DNA of 64,000 nucleotides from Eopsaltria australis (taxonomy: Eukaryota; Chordata; Aves; Passeriformes; Petroicidae). A program made the position numbers and the translations under genes. Positions within the stretch are counted from its first letter, which is position 1. Every line of letters starts with the position of its first letter. The stretch lies in NCBI GenBank assembly GCA_034509425.1, contig JAVTVJ010000541.1:372001-436000 (forward strand). The letters run 5' to 3'. The notes under the pieces were generated by a model, which ran no database searches, was not told the DNA's origin, and worked only from the letters and a program-made list of their open reading frames with translations. Positions 1 to 12,600 of this stretch are shown piece after piece.

Positions 1-908
1 CAATTATACTGGGACAGAATTACTAATGTAGACAAGGTTCTTCATCTCTCAAGTTAGCAGTTGCCAGAGTGCTTATAAATCTTCATAGTAAAATACACAA
101 TCCAAAATTCAGGGAAGCATCACAGTTTACAAAATTATCCTTCAATGCAAATAATACATGGTCGGTTGTAACAGTCTTTCCCTATTGTCTTACACACTCT
201 TTTAACACTTGTAAACTTTTGATTTCACAGCTCTTTTCTTGGTTATTTCAAATTTCTCCTGCCCCTTCCCCCAAGTTTTCATGACTGTCTGACAGTTGGT
301 GGTTAAAAACAAATCCAGAACTAATAACAGCACTTTACGAGTCTAGAATGATACACACGGGTATCAACATCTTAAGTGGACTTCACTTAGATGAGCAATG
401 GGCTCTGGCTGAGATTCAAAGGCAGACTTTGAAAGAATGTGTCTTTACAAGCCCGTGCACCTGCTAGAACAGAGACAGAAGACACAAACTTCAAGAAAGT
501 AAACATTTAGAGTCTGTCAAAAGAAAAAGCTCTGTAATGATGAACGACCTGAACTTTGGCTGCCTAATGGAAGAAATCACATTCATTTCAATTAGAGTGC
601 TTGAAAAAAGTTAGGAATATTAAGCTCATCAGAATGTACTACACTACAAAGACCATAGTCCTGACCCCAGCTGCCTCACTGCCTTTAGAGAACAGTACCT
701 TGAGCAGAGCTCCTGTGATGAGTACTGCAGAGACACCATGAAGCTTATAATGAACTTTAGGGAATAAAGTTGTTGTAATGCTATTAAATTCAACACAGAT
801 TAGCCACACTGCCATAAGTGTACTCTGCACTCATGCATTCCCCATAGTGAAACTATACCTGGATAACTAGCACAGGGAGTAAAATCTGTTCTCAGTAAAA
901 ACAACCCC

Positions 909-976
909 AACCCCCTCCTCAAAAAAAAACCCCACAAAAAAATCCCAAAACAAACTAAAAAACAAACAAACAAACC
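909..976. repeat. A-rich low-complexity tract
   Basis: A run of A stretches broken by single or clustered C (AAAAACCCC, CAAACAAACAAACAAACC). The same type of tract recurs at 11571, 19567 and 19926. Confidence 0.85.
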
Positions 977-1296
977 CCTGAGTGTTCCTAAGCTGGGTGG
1001 AAGGCTTAAGTGTTATACCATAGGCAATACATCCTTCTCGTATTTCCTCCTCCCTATGAAGTTCAAATAGCCCAGTGCAAGCTGGTTTTCACTGACAGCA
1101 CACTAGTTATCCCTAAAGCATTTCAGACAAATACAGAGGGCGTTTTGCCTGTCAACCCTCTCTCACAGGTGTTTGACAGTGGGCCAGCTGCCACTGCAAA
1201 CTTGCACTAGTGCATTTATAAACACCCCAGACAGCAGTTTCGCAATGATAATCTGTTTTGGATCCTGACCAGCACATTATCAGCTGTGCCTCCCAT

Positions 1297-1315
1297 CCCC
1301 CCCACCCCCCCCCCA
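1297..1315. repeat. poly-C tract
   Basis: Nearly uninterrupted C with one A. It is prone to length variation and sequencing error. Confidence 0.85.
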
Positions 1316-1487
1316 CTTTTAGTGGGCCTTGTAAATAGGATGTGTATTTTTTCTTACCTTTGCTTCCCAGAACAGCTTCCACGTGGTATTTCCAGGTCAG
1401 TATATTCTACTGAGCAGTTAAGGAACAGTGCTAACAGGTACCTCAAAAGCGTGAGTGGTGCTGCCTCACAGGATTGTCAGCATCATG

Positions 1488-1760
1488 GAACAGAATCACA
1501 GAATCATTAGGGTTCGAAAAGACCTCCAAGGTCAAGTCCAACCCTTGACTGAACATCACCATGTCAACTAAACCATAGCATTAAGTGCCATATCCAGTCT
1601 TTTCCTGAACACTTCCAGGGACAGTGACTTCACCATCTCCCTGGGCAGCCTGTTCCAAGGCTTGACAACACTTTCACTGAAGAAATTCTTCCTAATGTCT
1701 GCCCTGAACCTCCCCTGGCACAGCTTGAGGCCTTTTCCTCTTGTCTTTATTTCACTACCG
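1488..1760 (-). mobile_element. CR1 LINE 3' fragment with ORF2 C-terminal remnant
   Basis: Non-LTR retrotransposon fragment on the minus strand. Its 3' terminus is at about 1491, with the CR1-type ending ATGATTCTGTGATTCTG. Reading towards 1760, the minus strand still encodes a CR1 ORF2 C-terminal segment (GRFRADIRKNFF, then WNRLPREMVKS and LEVFRKRLD). It is heavily 5' truncated and has no reverse transcriptase or endonuclease coding, so it cannot be autonomous. The 5' boundary is approximate. Confidence 0.93.
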
Positions 1761-2110
1761 CTAGAATTTGGTGTGTGCTGTGACATTGCCATACATCATG
1801 TATCTTATTTTACTTCATCATTCTAACCTACTAGAGTACTTTATTAGCCTCAGGGATCCCAGACATTGCATAAATCTTGTGGAGAATTCAACCATTTTTA
1901 TTGCAAATGGGAACACAGCTGTTTCTGCGGCTGAACAAAACTTAACCCGTAACAGTAGCAACAGAGCACACAAGCTGTAAAACATCACTGAAGACTTGTT
2001 TTCTGACAAACTAGCAAGAAATATAGAGATGGTACTACATAAGTGATCATACTGACAATTTGATAAGCATATCTCTATGTAACAAAACTATACTTGCACC
2101 AGAATACTTT

Positions 2111-2127
2111 AAAAAAAAAAAAAAAAA
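2111..2127. repeat. poly-A tract
   Basis: Seventeen consecutive A on the plus strand. There is no clear retrotransposed body next to it. Confidence 0.8.
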
Positions 2128-3886
2128 CAAACCCTCTACTAACTACACATGCCTTAGGACTAAATATATTATCCTCAAGGCAGAATATTCAACAGCAGAA
2201 CTCACTCTGGAAGGTCTCAGCAGGAAGTATTCAAAATCTAACCTAATTTGCGCTGAAAAATCAACCTGAGGGGATCAAATGATGCATTGTACATTCCACT
2301 CCAATGTGCCATCACACTACAAAGCCATATTTCTATATGTAGGGCAACCTACATAAAATGCTGTATTTGTCTCTCAGGAATACAATGGGTTAAGGAAGAC
2401 TGCTCAAAACCAGTCAGAGGTTACATTTTAATGATCTGCACTAGCAGAAAGCCCTATTCATGAAACTTCTTAAGTCTCATGCTCCTTTCACAGCAGGCCT
2501 TATGTGATTGCAATTGAAGTTTTAAAAACCATCTTTCTTGCTGAAAGCCAGCACGTGCATTAAAGACAGCTAGGTGCTACTGATCAGGGATCAAATGCAG
2601 AACTTCTCCTGGAATACAACTCCCAGGACAGCAGAACATATGTATGCTGTCACTGCCCATTTCCAGTCCTACTTTCAACTGCCCACGGCCCCAGAGCACT
2701 GAGGGATGGAGACAGTACAACTTGAAGTAGATCAAACACTGCTAATAAAACAAAGGCAGAATCTTGTTTATTCCATGAAGCAGGATCATTACCTGCCAAA
2801 TGCAAACATAAGCCTTAGGCATTGCATATGCTAGGGGAAAAAAAGAAAACAAAGCAAAAAGCAATTTACAGGGTGCAGGTGCCTCCTGATGCCCTTTCAA
2901 GATGTGTTAAACTGATAACATAAGGTGAGCCAAAACATTCTTAACTATCAGAGAGCCTCACAGCCCTCAGGCGAAAAGAGGAGCCTAATAACCTTTCTGC
3001 ACAAAACTCTGGACACAGTCCGAAGACCTTCACCTGCAATGAGTCATTGCCTTAAGTAGGCAGAAGTGGATTGGTCAAGCTGTAAGGATACAGCATTGAA
3101 CTGACCACAACACTGTTGAAATCAGCAAGGAAGGCTACATGAGTTGAGAGCAAAGTTCAGTCCTTTTTTCTTACCATGTTCTCTTTTCATAAGAATTGAC
3201 ATGGTACAGTCAAGCATTCAGGGAAAGTACAGATCAGAAAATCAGTAAGCAGAGAAGCCTTGCTTACTGAAGATTTGAGCTGCTAACATTTATGTGCACA
3301 AGGGAAGTGAGGGCCTCTGTTAACTTACTCAAGTAGCAGCTCATCAACTTGAATCCCTCTGTAAAACAAGCCTAGAAATACTGGCAGCTGATTGATACTT
3401 CTGTTGACACTAAAGGAAGTTATCAAGGTCTGACAGGTCATGAGAGCTATTTTTCTCAGTTCAATAAAAGAATCTCAGTAAAATTAGGAAAGGAGTAATC
3501 CCCAAGGAAGGCAATTAGTATCTTTTGGCAATTGCCAGTTCATTAAAATTGCAAAATTCTGAAGATACATATTTAGAAAAATACATTTATCAGGCTCAGA
3601 ATGGGAGAAGAGGCAAATAGTCAGACAGATGCCACTAAATAGCCCATAAGCACTGGGTCAGTATGTTAACCTGAAATAGTGGAGACACATCCACGTGGCT
3701 TCCCCACACAGTCATTATTGTATGTGTCTATACAGAACATGTTCTACTCTTATATAACAGTTTTAAGACCAAAACAAGATTTAAATAGGTAAACAATTTC
3801 AACTTGAATATTTTCAAAGACTGTTGATTTTGGCATCTGAGACAGCAGCTGCGTTCTGAGACAGGAATGTGTTCAATATTGAATAT

Positions 3887-4022
3887 TACAGAATCACAGA
3901 ATATTCTGAGTTGGAAGGGACCCACAAGGATCATCGAGTCCAGCTCTTAAGTGAATGACTCATACGAGTATCAAGCCCACGGCCTTGGCGTCATTAGCAC
4001 CACACTCCAATCAAATGAGCAA
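3887..4022 (-). mobile_element. CR1 LINE 3' end fragment
   Basis: Begins with CAGAATCACAGAATATTCTG and continues GAGTTGGAAGGGACCCACAA, then the CR1 3'UTR with the characteristic CCAGCTC and ATCAAGCCCACGGCCTTGGC motifs. This marks a minus-strand CR1 of a subfamily different from the copy at 1488. It is about 135 bp and noncoding. Confidence 0.9.
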
Positions 4023-7000
4023 ATGTGTAGAAATGTATTCAGTACTATATTCTGCCTACAGAGCACAGTACTGGCTTCACAGTCTGGGCAAAAACAGTTA
4101 GGTAACTCTTGCTAGCTGATTTACTTTGAGGAGACACGAATGAACAAAACAGAGTACCTAGTTTCCTCAGAGTATGAACTCGCCCCCCAGGGATTCAAGA
4201 CATGCACCATCACCGACAAGAGGAGTCCAAGCAGAAGCTGGAAAGAACCAGCACCATCTAGTGCTCAGGAGAGACGGAGCAAGCAGAACACACCCACAAT
4301 TTTCAGGTTCAGAAGTTCGGGATACACTCTTTCACGGAGACTCAAACTGCAGTTGAACATAAAAAGATACTGCAGATGGGAAAAGGCAAGCAGATGTACC
4401 TGTCATCATCTGAGTATTAAAACCTTCTTACCTGAAAGGTCTTCAACCCAAGATAAAAAGTAATAGCAAAAAACAGTTTCCAGTCTATGACTGCAAAGAA
4501 AGCATGCAATTTTATCCTTCTGGGCACTCCTTTGGAAAGACAATTTAGAGAAGACATTTATTGTTTCCCATCCCTCTATAAATGGAAAAATCTATCTCAT
4601 GTTCCAAGAGACAGTTATGTTTTTTAGTGACATACAAGTAACTGCAGGCTCTCAGCTATGCTCCAGACATCTAGCAGTAGTAAGTAGAGATCTGAGAGGG
4701 CTGTCCACTGCAAAACCAAGGCCACCAGTCTTCTTGTCCAGGTCAATACAGTGCCATGGACATGGTAACATCCCCAGCTCTCTCTTGCTAAGTGTTTCCA
4801 GAGTGCACTGCTGCAACTACGCTGTCTTAAACTTTCTAGCAGGACACAAAATTACTTTAGTTTGGTGCCATTTCCCTAGTCAGTATGGTGGATGCCAAAT
4901 CACAGAAATCTAAATATGCCTCTCAAATATCAACATCATAACATATTCAGATATGCAGAGTCAGTTTTCAGCTGCAGACTTCAGGAGAAAACTTAATTAC
5001 CAATGGCAAACTCAGTATCCTGCTGTTAATTAGAATTGCAATTTGCATTGAATAAAAGAGAACATGGAATGATTTTCAATGTATGAATTTCTAATTCCTC
5101 CTCCAGGTATTTTAATTACACACCATCTCAACAGGAACTGAGATAAAAAGGCCACAAAAATAGCTTAATTGGTGTTGATCACCTGGGATGCAGCAGTGTA
5201 CCACAGAGCAGACTGCTTTGTGGGCATCATTCAACCTCTTGGCACAAGACAAACAAGCTGCCACTCCAACCTTTCTGCCAGAGACTGTCAACAACACAAA
5301 TGGACCCCTACAGAACAAGTAGACAGCAATTACTGCCCCTGTAAGAATTAGGACTCCCACCTTCTTATTCTGCCTTTCTTGATTTTCCTTCTTGTTATGT
5401 AGCACAACCAAGGCAGTGAAGTAGCTTCTACATAAACCCTGCACAAAGTTTCTGCATGAGGCATTTTATTTTGCCCCAGCCTAACTTCTGGCATAATGCA
5501 ACCACTACTCCATCTTTAAAGGATTCAGTATTCAATGCAAGTCCATTTTGTAAGAGCAAGTTGCCTATATTGAATTAAGTCTTTATGATTAACTGAAAGA
5601 GCACACCATAGAGAACTGACTTCTAAAGTTTTGAAAATAACCTCTGACATGTAAATCAAGTATAGGCAGTGATCCTTGCTCTGGCTAAGTCTGCAAAAAG
5701 ACCAAGGTAACAATTATGAAGAGGACTGAACTGCCTCACTGAAGAGAGGCCTGGTGTTAACTCAACTGGAGCACAAAAAGCAACCTGAAGGTGCAGTTTC
5801 CATCACCTCAGTTGAACTGACCTGAAATCCAATGGGTTTGAGAGCTTTTTTCAGTCTTAAGAGCTGAAAGGAAAGATATAATTAAATATATGGAAACAAG
5901 ATCATCCCCTTCAGCAGCTGTTTCAAATGAAAAAATTAAACTCATTACAAAACTGCACTCTTATTCTCATAGAAAGTCTCAGCTAAGAGATGTCACTGTT
6001 CACCTTGGCAGAAAGAACTGTGGCAAGAAACAGGAACTAGCTATCATCAGTGATAAGGAGACACTAGGATGTGTATCATGAGTACTTCCTAACTTTGGAG
6101 CCTTTTTACCACTCTCTTATTCCTTGATTCTAAAAACCTTACTACATCAGGAAATTTTCTGTCTGCAGAAGAACTTGAGCATCTCACAGTGCTGTAAAGA
6201 CTGGGGAATAAAACTAAGCAGACCACTTGCCACAAGACATTAAAATATCAGTTTCCTAAAAGGTGAGACTTCAGGAGCACTTCAGTCATCAACATTCCTT
6301 AACTTTCCCAGAGCTTAATCCCTGTGGCTTCTTACAAGCTGCATTACACCACTGCAAAATGCACTGTAACCCCAGGTCAACACTAAGTCGTTCTGTTGCC
6401 CCTAGCAACAGCAGATGCTGGTTTTGTTGCCAGATTCAGACTCTTCTCCCGAGCAACCTATATCATTTCCATCCATAAATGCCAGCTGCTGTGGAATTAT
6501 TACCCCAACTGGTACATTTGCACCTAACCTTATACTACCCTCATAACTTTACAGAAACATCCCCCACCACCTGCTAATGTGCACTGCAGTACGAGGGCAA
6601 CTTGCACCCACAGTTTACCCCACCATTGCTGTTTGAACTTCTAGCTATGATGAAGGGGAGCATGAATGCATTCAAAAGGGTCCAGAAATTTACTATTTCC
6701 CCAAAAAGGGACATAGAGAATATATTTCAGGAAGTCCTGTCACCAGATATAACAGTGGTTTGACTGCAAAACTGTTTTGCAGTCTCTCATGTCCCTAGTT
6801 AACCCTTCTCCCAGCTGCCCTATACAGCTTAGAAATGAACTTGATGAAACATGAATAATACACAATGCCCATCATTAGTTCTTGTTACTCAGCAGAAAAT
6901 CAATACATGCTCTGTTACAGCACAGGACATGCTGTTACTCTAGTCCCTGCACTCTGAGGGCTGAACAGCCCCTGAACAGCTCCCACAGCCAAACTTAACA

Positions 7001-9585
7001 CAGCCTGCAGCAGAGGAAAGGTGGCAGGATCTCAGCAACAGTTCTGCAACAAGAACATTGAATGCCTTAGCTATTAATCACAAAACAGGGGTTTGGAGAT
7101 CACTGGTACCACAGACAATGGAACTCTTTGGACATTTCTCAGATCTCAGCCTCTTCTCTTTGCCAGATAAGCTGGTATCAGCTGTAGGTACATTTTAGGA
7201 ATGCTACACCCCATTCTTGATTTTTGTTAGTTAAAGCTCCAATGCTTACTAGCACGTAAACCCCACATCTACACTTACAGCTATTGAATGTACCTGTATT
7301 CACAAAATCCCAACTTGGCTAAGACAACTTCAAAAAAAAAATCTTTTCATCCCTATAGAAACTGTAGAGTCCTAGCTTATAGTGGGATAAATTGAACTCA
7401 ATTAGGCAGAAATGTGATCATGACCATACATCCAACACAGGGAAAGATGGGCAGTGACAGAAAATAAAGATCTGGGTTCTGCAAGATCATATGTGCTCCC
7501 CTTCCTATCTGGCAACTGTTTCAGATCTGTCCACTATGTGGGTGTTCTGCAGGCTGGCAACCACACAGAACACGGTCATTTCAGAACACATGCAAAAAAG
7601 GAAAAGGCATTTATGCCAAAACCAGCACAGAATAAATGTACTGTGAACAAAATGGGGAACTCTTCAGGCCACATTCTCCTGTGACGTCTGTGTCAATGAC
7701 ATTCTGTATTGACTGGCTATTTGTAGTGTTTTTCAATACTTACTACCCATGTACTAAATTTGCTACACATGGGATTTAGCCACGTAAGTTAGAGAAAACA
7801 TCTTAATTTTGCAGACGAGTCAGTGGTACACCAAGACAATTATATTTCCAGGGAACACAGAAAAGTGCAACGTCAAAACCCCAGACTGAACACAAATATC
7901 CTGGGATCCACAACCATGCTGAACAATGTCACTTTTTTCCACCCTTCTGAATAGACCCTTCCTGAAGGAAACTCAATCAAGTCAGTCTGTGGCTCATTGA
8001 ATTATTTCAGATCACTGCCAAAACACATGGGATCACTCACAATCACAACAACCCAGGTGCTTTCACACTGCAAGTCCGCAGTCCTTCTGCAATCATATGG
8101 GGCACAATCTTTGCAAAATGGTACAGATGTGTCACATTCAGACCAACAACAAATGCCACTTCCTTGGAGATCCTCCATACAAGCCCAACGCCCTGCTGTT
8201 TGTGGGGCCCTGCCTATGAGGGCATGGTGCAGTATAAGGGGAAAAAAAGGCATTAGCAGATAGTGCACAGTGATAAGTAAGAGGGAAAAAAAATCTCTTC
8301 TCCCCAGGTAGCTTCCTGCATGTCAAACAGAATTTGGTGACAGAGGTATTGCAAAACTCTGTCTGATGATGTAGTTGAACACCTTACAGCACTGCCTGTT
8401 CTTGCTCTGCGTGATGATGTATCAAGAGGTGTGTGCAAAAAAGGCACTTTAAGCCAGCCTAACAGGGTGGTAAGAAAAAGACCCCAAAGAGTAAAAACAC
8501 ACCTGACTCCACAGCAGCCACATTTGACTATGAGGGCAATTGTTGATTTAAAAAAAATTCTATTAAAAAACAAGAGGCAGTCTAATGCAATTACTTTTAC
8601 GTACCCAACTGGCAGCATCAATGCTGTGGGGACAGAGTGCCAAGCAGCATGGACAGGTAGTCCATGCACGACACGCTGGCAGTGAAGTGAAGCATGACAG
8701 TCAGTGCACTCACGTTAATTTTTAGCACAGTCACATTTGTCTCCCTCCTTGTTTCCAGGATCTCAGTCTTCAGGTACGGGGAGATGCACTGGCTTAGTCC
8801 TCCCACAGCTCTCATTCCCCTGCTGTAACACTGTAGCAGAGCAACAGATTTTTTTTTTCCCCTCTGTAGATCCTGCTACCCGCAACTCCCTCCAAAGTAA
8901 CAACATCACGCACAGGGATGGTACTCTCCCAAATACAATCAGAACTAAATCAACTGAATTCAATTGCTCCTATGCTGCAACAGGGAACTTAATTCTAAAT
9001 CTACCCTGGAGATACCAACTCTGTCCACAGCAAGCATTTATAGGGGAGCTAAAATGACTGCAAAAGTTTTACATTAATACTTCAGTGACAGATCATTAGA
9101 TTTCCTAACTAACAAAATTTCATCCTCTCTTGCATGCTAGGTCATCTCTTTTCTTAAACCTTTCATCCAAAAGGGAAGAGTTTTGAAGCTCTTTGTCTGC
9201 CCTCCTACCCACTTCCCGAAATAGCTAGTATACATGAAAGAAATTGCATCCAGATACAGTATGTCTCTTTTTCATAAGTTCTGGGCTGTGTGCTGTGTCT
9301 GCTTCTCCTGTAACAACTGGAAGAATGCATCAGTTTGAGAGACTAAACAACACTCCAAGCAAAGAATCCTCTCCAAACAGAAAAGTCAAGGAGCATGATG
9401 CATCTCAAGTACTATAAAATGAAAATGAGGTACAAAGAACACCACGTAGTCAAGTTTCATTTCTCAGTCTCACTAGATAACCTTGCCAGAGTATCAGAAA
9501 ATTCAGGAGTGATCAGTACAACTCAATGACAACTGATGGGAATGAGGTGATGTTACAGTGAAAGCACAAAGAAATGCTGGCGTAC

Positions 9586-9673
9586 CTGGAGTAATTTCAA
9601 AGAGATGTTTCCCCGGTTCATCAGGATTAGGTGGCAGCTCGTTCACCTGACTGCCTTGCAGTAGTATCAAACC
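9586..9673 (-). CDS. ARHGAP22: ARHGAP22 coding exon 3 (middle of PH domain)
   Basis: This 88 bp exon runs from acceptor CCATTACAG to donor GTACGC on the minus strand. It encodes residues 79-107, [20 protein letters not shown] then GKHLFEITP, the PH strands 4-6, and leaves one G in phase 1. The paired human segment, as I recall it, is [20 protein letters not shown] followed by GKHLFEISPG: same length and the same intron phase at the end. Confidence 0.93.
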
Positions 9674-12600
9674 CTGTAATGGACACAGACACATTAGTGA
9701 AAAGGGAAAGACCACTAAAAGGGTAAGAAAAAGATGATAAAATATTTAGCAAATTCAAGTCCTGCTCATCTACTGAGCTCAACACCTTTCCACAGCTCTG
9801 AGCAAGAAAAGATTCGAGCTGGTCATGCACCTGCTTCACTCTTACACTGGACACTGCCAGTTAAAGGCTGTTTCCTCTGGAATAACAACACTCTGAGCAT
9901 GTAGAAGTGATTCTCCTTGGTTTCCATAACCAATTATCCCTTTCAAAAGTTTCATCTCACATTACATCTGCTCTTCCTACACCCTTGAATTTCTGTTTGC
10001 AGCATGCATTTGAATAAAACGGCTGATTTTCCAGAGATATTCAGTACACAGAAGATCCCAGGGAGATACTGGAAGAGAGCAGCTAATTCAGGTTTGCAAG
10101 ATTATGGCTTCCCTAGAAAAAAACCTGAGCCCCTTTACTTCCCAAGTTCAAATGCTGCCAGTGTTCAGCTTCATTTCCACTTTGAGCCCAAGGATAATTA
10201 ACCCAATGTATTCCAGTCTGGGAATTCTGCACAGCTGGTGACACAGTACCTTCAAAGTTAAGAAAATCCTCTTAATCTAGGGAAAAGCTGAAAAAGACTT
10301 CACAGGAAGCTCTCATCCAGTAGCATGAGTGGAACAAGCATTTAATCTCTGATATTTTAAAAGGTTTCCAGCTAACATTCTTCAGGACATATGCACAATC
10401 AGACAGACAAAACACAGTAAGAACTGTGACTCTCAAGAGTTACGCCATGAAGAGGGTAATCAGCAGTTCCTACTCCTGCACTGAACTGCCCTGGAATGCA
10501 AACGGTGTCCAAAGGATCTTTTTTTGCTGAACAGAAAGTGAAGAAAGTTCACCTGTTTCAGTCAGGTTTTTTCACACATATCTCTGGTTGATGAGGATGT
10601 AGCTGTACATGTTTACTAATCTGGCAACAAATCCAAGACACATTGGACCATCATAACATTGGTAATCAAAACAAATTCTAGTTATGCTATTTGTCAGCTT
10701 CCAGATCTACATATAATGGAGTAATACAATTAGTGTCTCATGAGACAGACAATCCAGAATTTCAACTAACAGAAGACAACTCATCACATGACCTTTGCAA
10801 TCTTCTTTATAAAATAATGAAGCCAGATGTGTTACTTTTCATTGTCATTATTCAGTATAATTTCCATAGCTTTGGTCCTTGGGAATACATCCTCCTACAA
10901 ATGCTTTGTTCAACGGTGTCAAGGCTTAGCTCCCGTCCCCTACCTGGTGTAAGGGTAAGGTTGTGGAAGGACACAGTGTAGGAGGCACTTAGCAAAGTCC
11001 ATGCTGAATGGTTTCTCAAGAATGGTAGTAAGATTTAAAATTGAGGTAAAATAAGTCAACACAAGAGGATAAACCTTCAGCACCTTTACCTCCCAATCCT
11101 GTTGCCCTGCAATTTGACTCTGAGGTTCACTGAAATTAGAAGATAAACTGAAGACAGTCCAGAGATAACAGGAAAACATTGGAAAGGCAACTTGACAAAA
11201 ATGCAGGTGCATCTGAAATGATTCCAAATGGTATCAGAAAGTATTGTGTAAAACATCATTTTAGAGTCCAGTGGCCAGAACACATTCTAGAAAATTCTGC
11301 TGTTTTGTGAAGTGCAAAATTCAAACCCACTGAAGATGCATTAAAGCCATTTATCATGTAAAGTCAATACTGAAGGAAGGGTTAATGAACTAGTTGCACA
11401 GTGGCTTCTGTTCCCCTGGAAATTGGGGAGAGGTGTGTGCTCTCTCCTTTCCTGGGAATAGAAACGAGCCCAAAGCTACTTTAAAAAACCACACATATTG
11501 ACAGAGTCAGCAGGAGCATCAAAAGCTCTTTGCAGGTCAGTCCTCCCTTCCCCCTGTCCTCATGGGGGCAAAAAAAAAAAAACAAACAAAAAAAAACCCA
11601 AAAAACAAAACAAAAAAAAAAAACCTGAAGAAAAGCAATAGCTGCAAGTCCACCCTCTAACCTTTGGTCTCTGATGGACACTGCGTCATGTGGCACACAA
11701 ATATACACACCTTCAACAGTACTCAATCCTTTAAGGCAACAGAATAATTTCCCTTCACCCCAGAAAGCCTGTGTGATTCTCCTGCCATTAGATTACAGCT
11801 CCTCCTTTTCAGCAATATTATTAAAGAAAGAGTACCTACAGTTTCCTCTAAGAATCTGAAAGAACAGGTTTTCATAAAAATAGGCAATGCAACATCCATT
11901 AAGAAAAATATGTTGTTTCTTGTTTTTCTTTTGAAACATTGTGTCATAAATCTCATTTGACTTTATCAGGTAAACAACAAGAATACAACTCTTTTCCAGA
12001 GTATGTATAAATAATCAAGTAGGTGGAAGATCAATGGGAATTTCAGTGAAACTATTGATTTAGTTTGTACACAGAAGCTTAAAGGCCATACTTAATAAAT
12101 AAAACAAAAAGATTTAAATTAAGTATGAGTACCTTTAGGCCTGAAGGAAGTTAGGGATTAATATCAATAACAACTGGTGAAAATATCTCCATGGCCTGTA
12201 ACAAAGATCCCCCTACAATAAAGACTCTCCGTTGTCTTCCCAAGGTGCATGGGCATGCCTGTGCCATTGCCCCTTCATTCCAGAGAATCCCAAGCAACAG
12301 CTATCTACAAGTTCCAAAATACATCTCACCTGTGGGATGCACACAGTCCTAGCTGAAGTCAGATGCAAATCCTAATTTACAACTCCTACAAGAGTAGTCA
12401 GGACACAGTCCTGTATCATCCTACACAAAATGGGTTCCCACAGTGATAAATGTATAGCAACCCTGTACTCAAAAAGGGCCAGGGTTAAAGAAACCCTTTA
12501 TGACAAGATTACCTGAGGCTGTTTCTTCTTCCTCGTGTTCACTGACATGGTTCAGAAGTGCCTAGCTTTCCCACATGCCCACATGCATTGCATATGAGGA

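Larger units (their letters stand above)
1..9585 (-). other. ARHGAP22: ARHGAP22 intron 3 (5' portion, continues out of window)
   Basis: Sequence downstream of the exon 3 donor on the minus strand. I saw no further ARHGAP22 exon on visual search for the expected GEREK...MEDWV...RRVIW coding. Contents: two CR1 LINE fragments, A-rich and C-rich simple tracts, and otherwise unremarkable AT-rich DNA with short chance reading frames. A short exon could have been missed. Confidence 0.6.

Noticed and set aside
1568..1792. Minus-strand frame with WNRLPRE motif as a possible host gene
   Set aside because: It is the C-terminal end of CR1 ORF2 in a truncated LINE, not a host gene.
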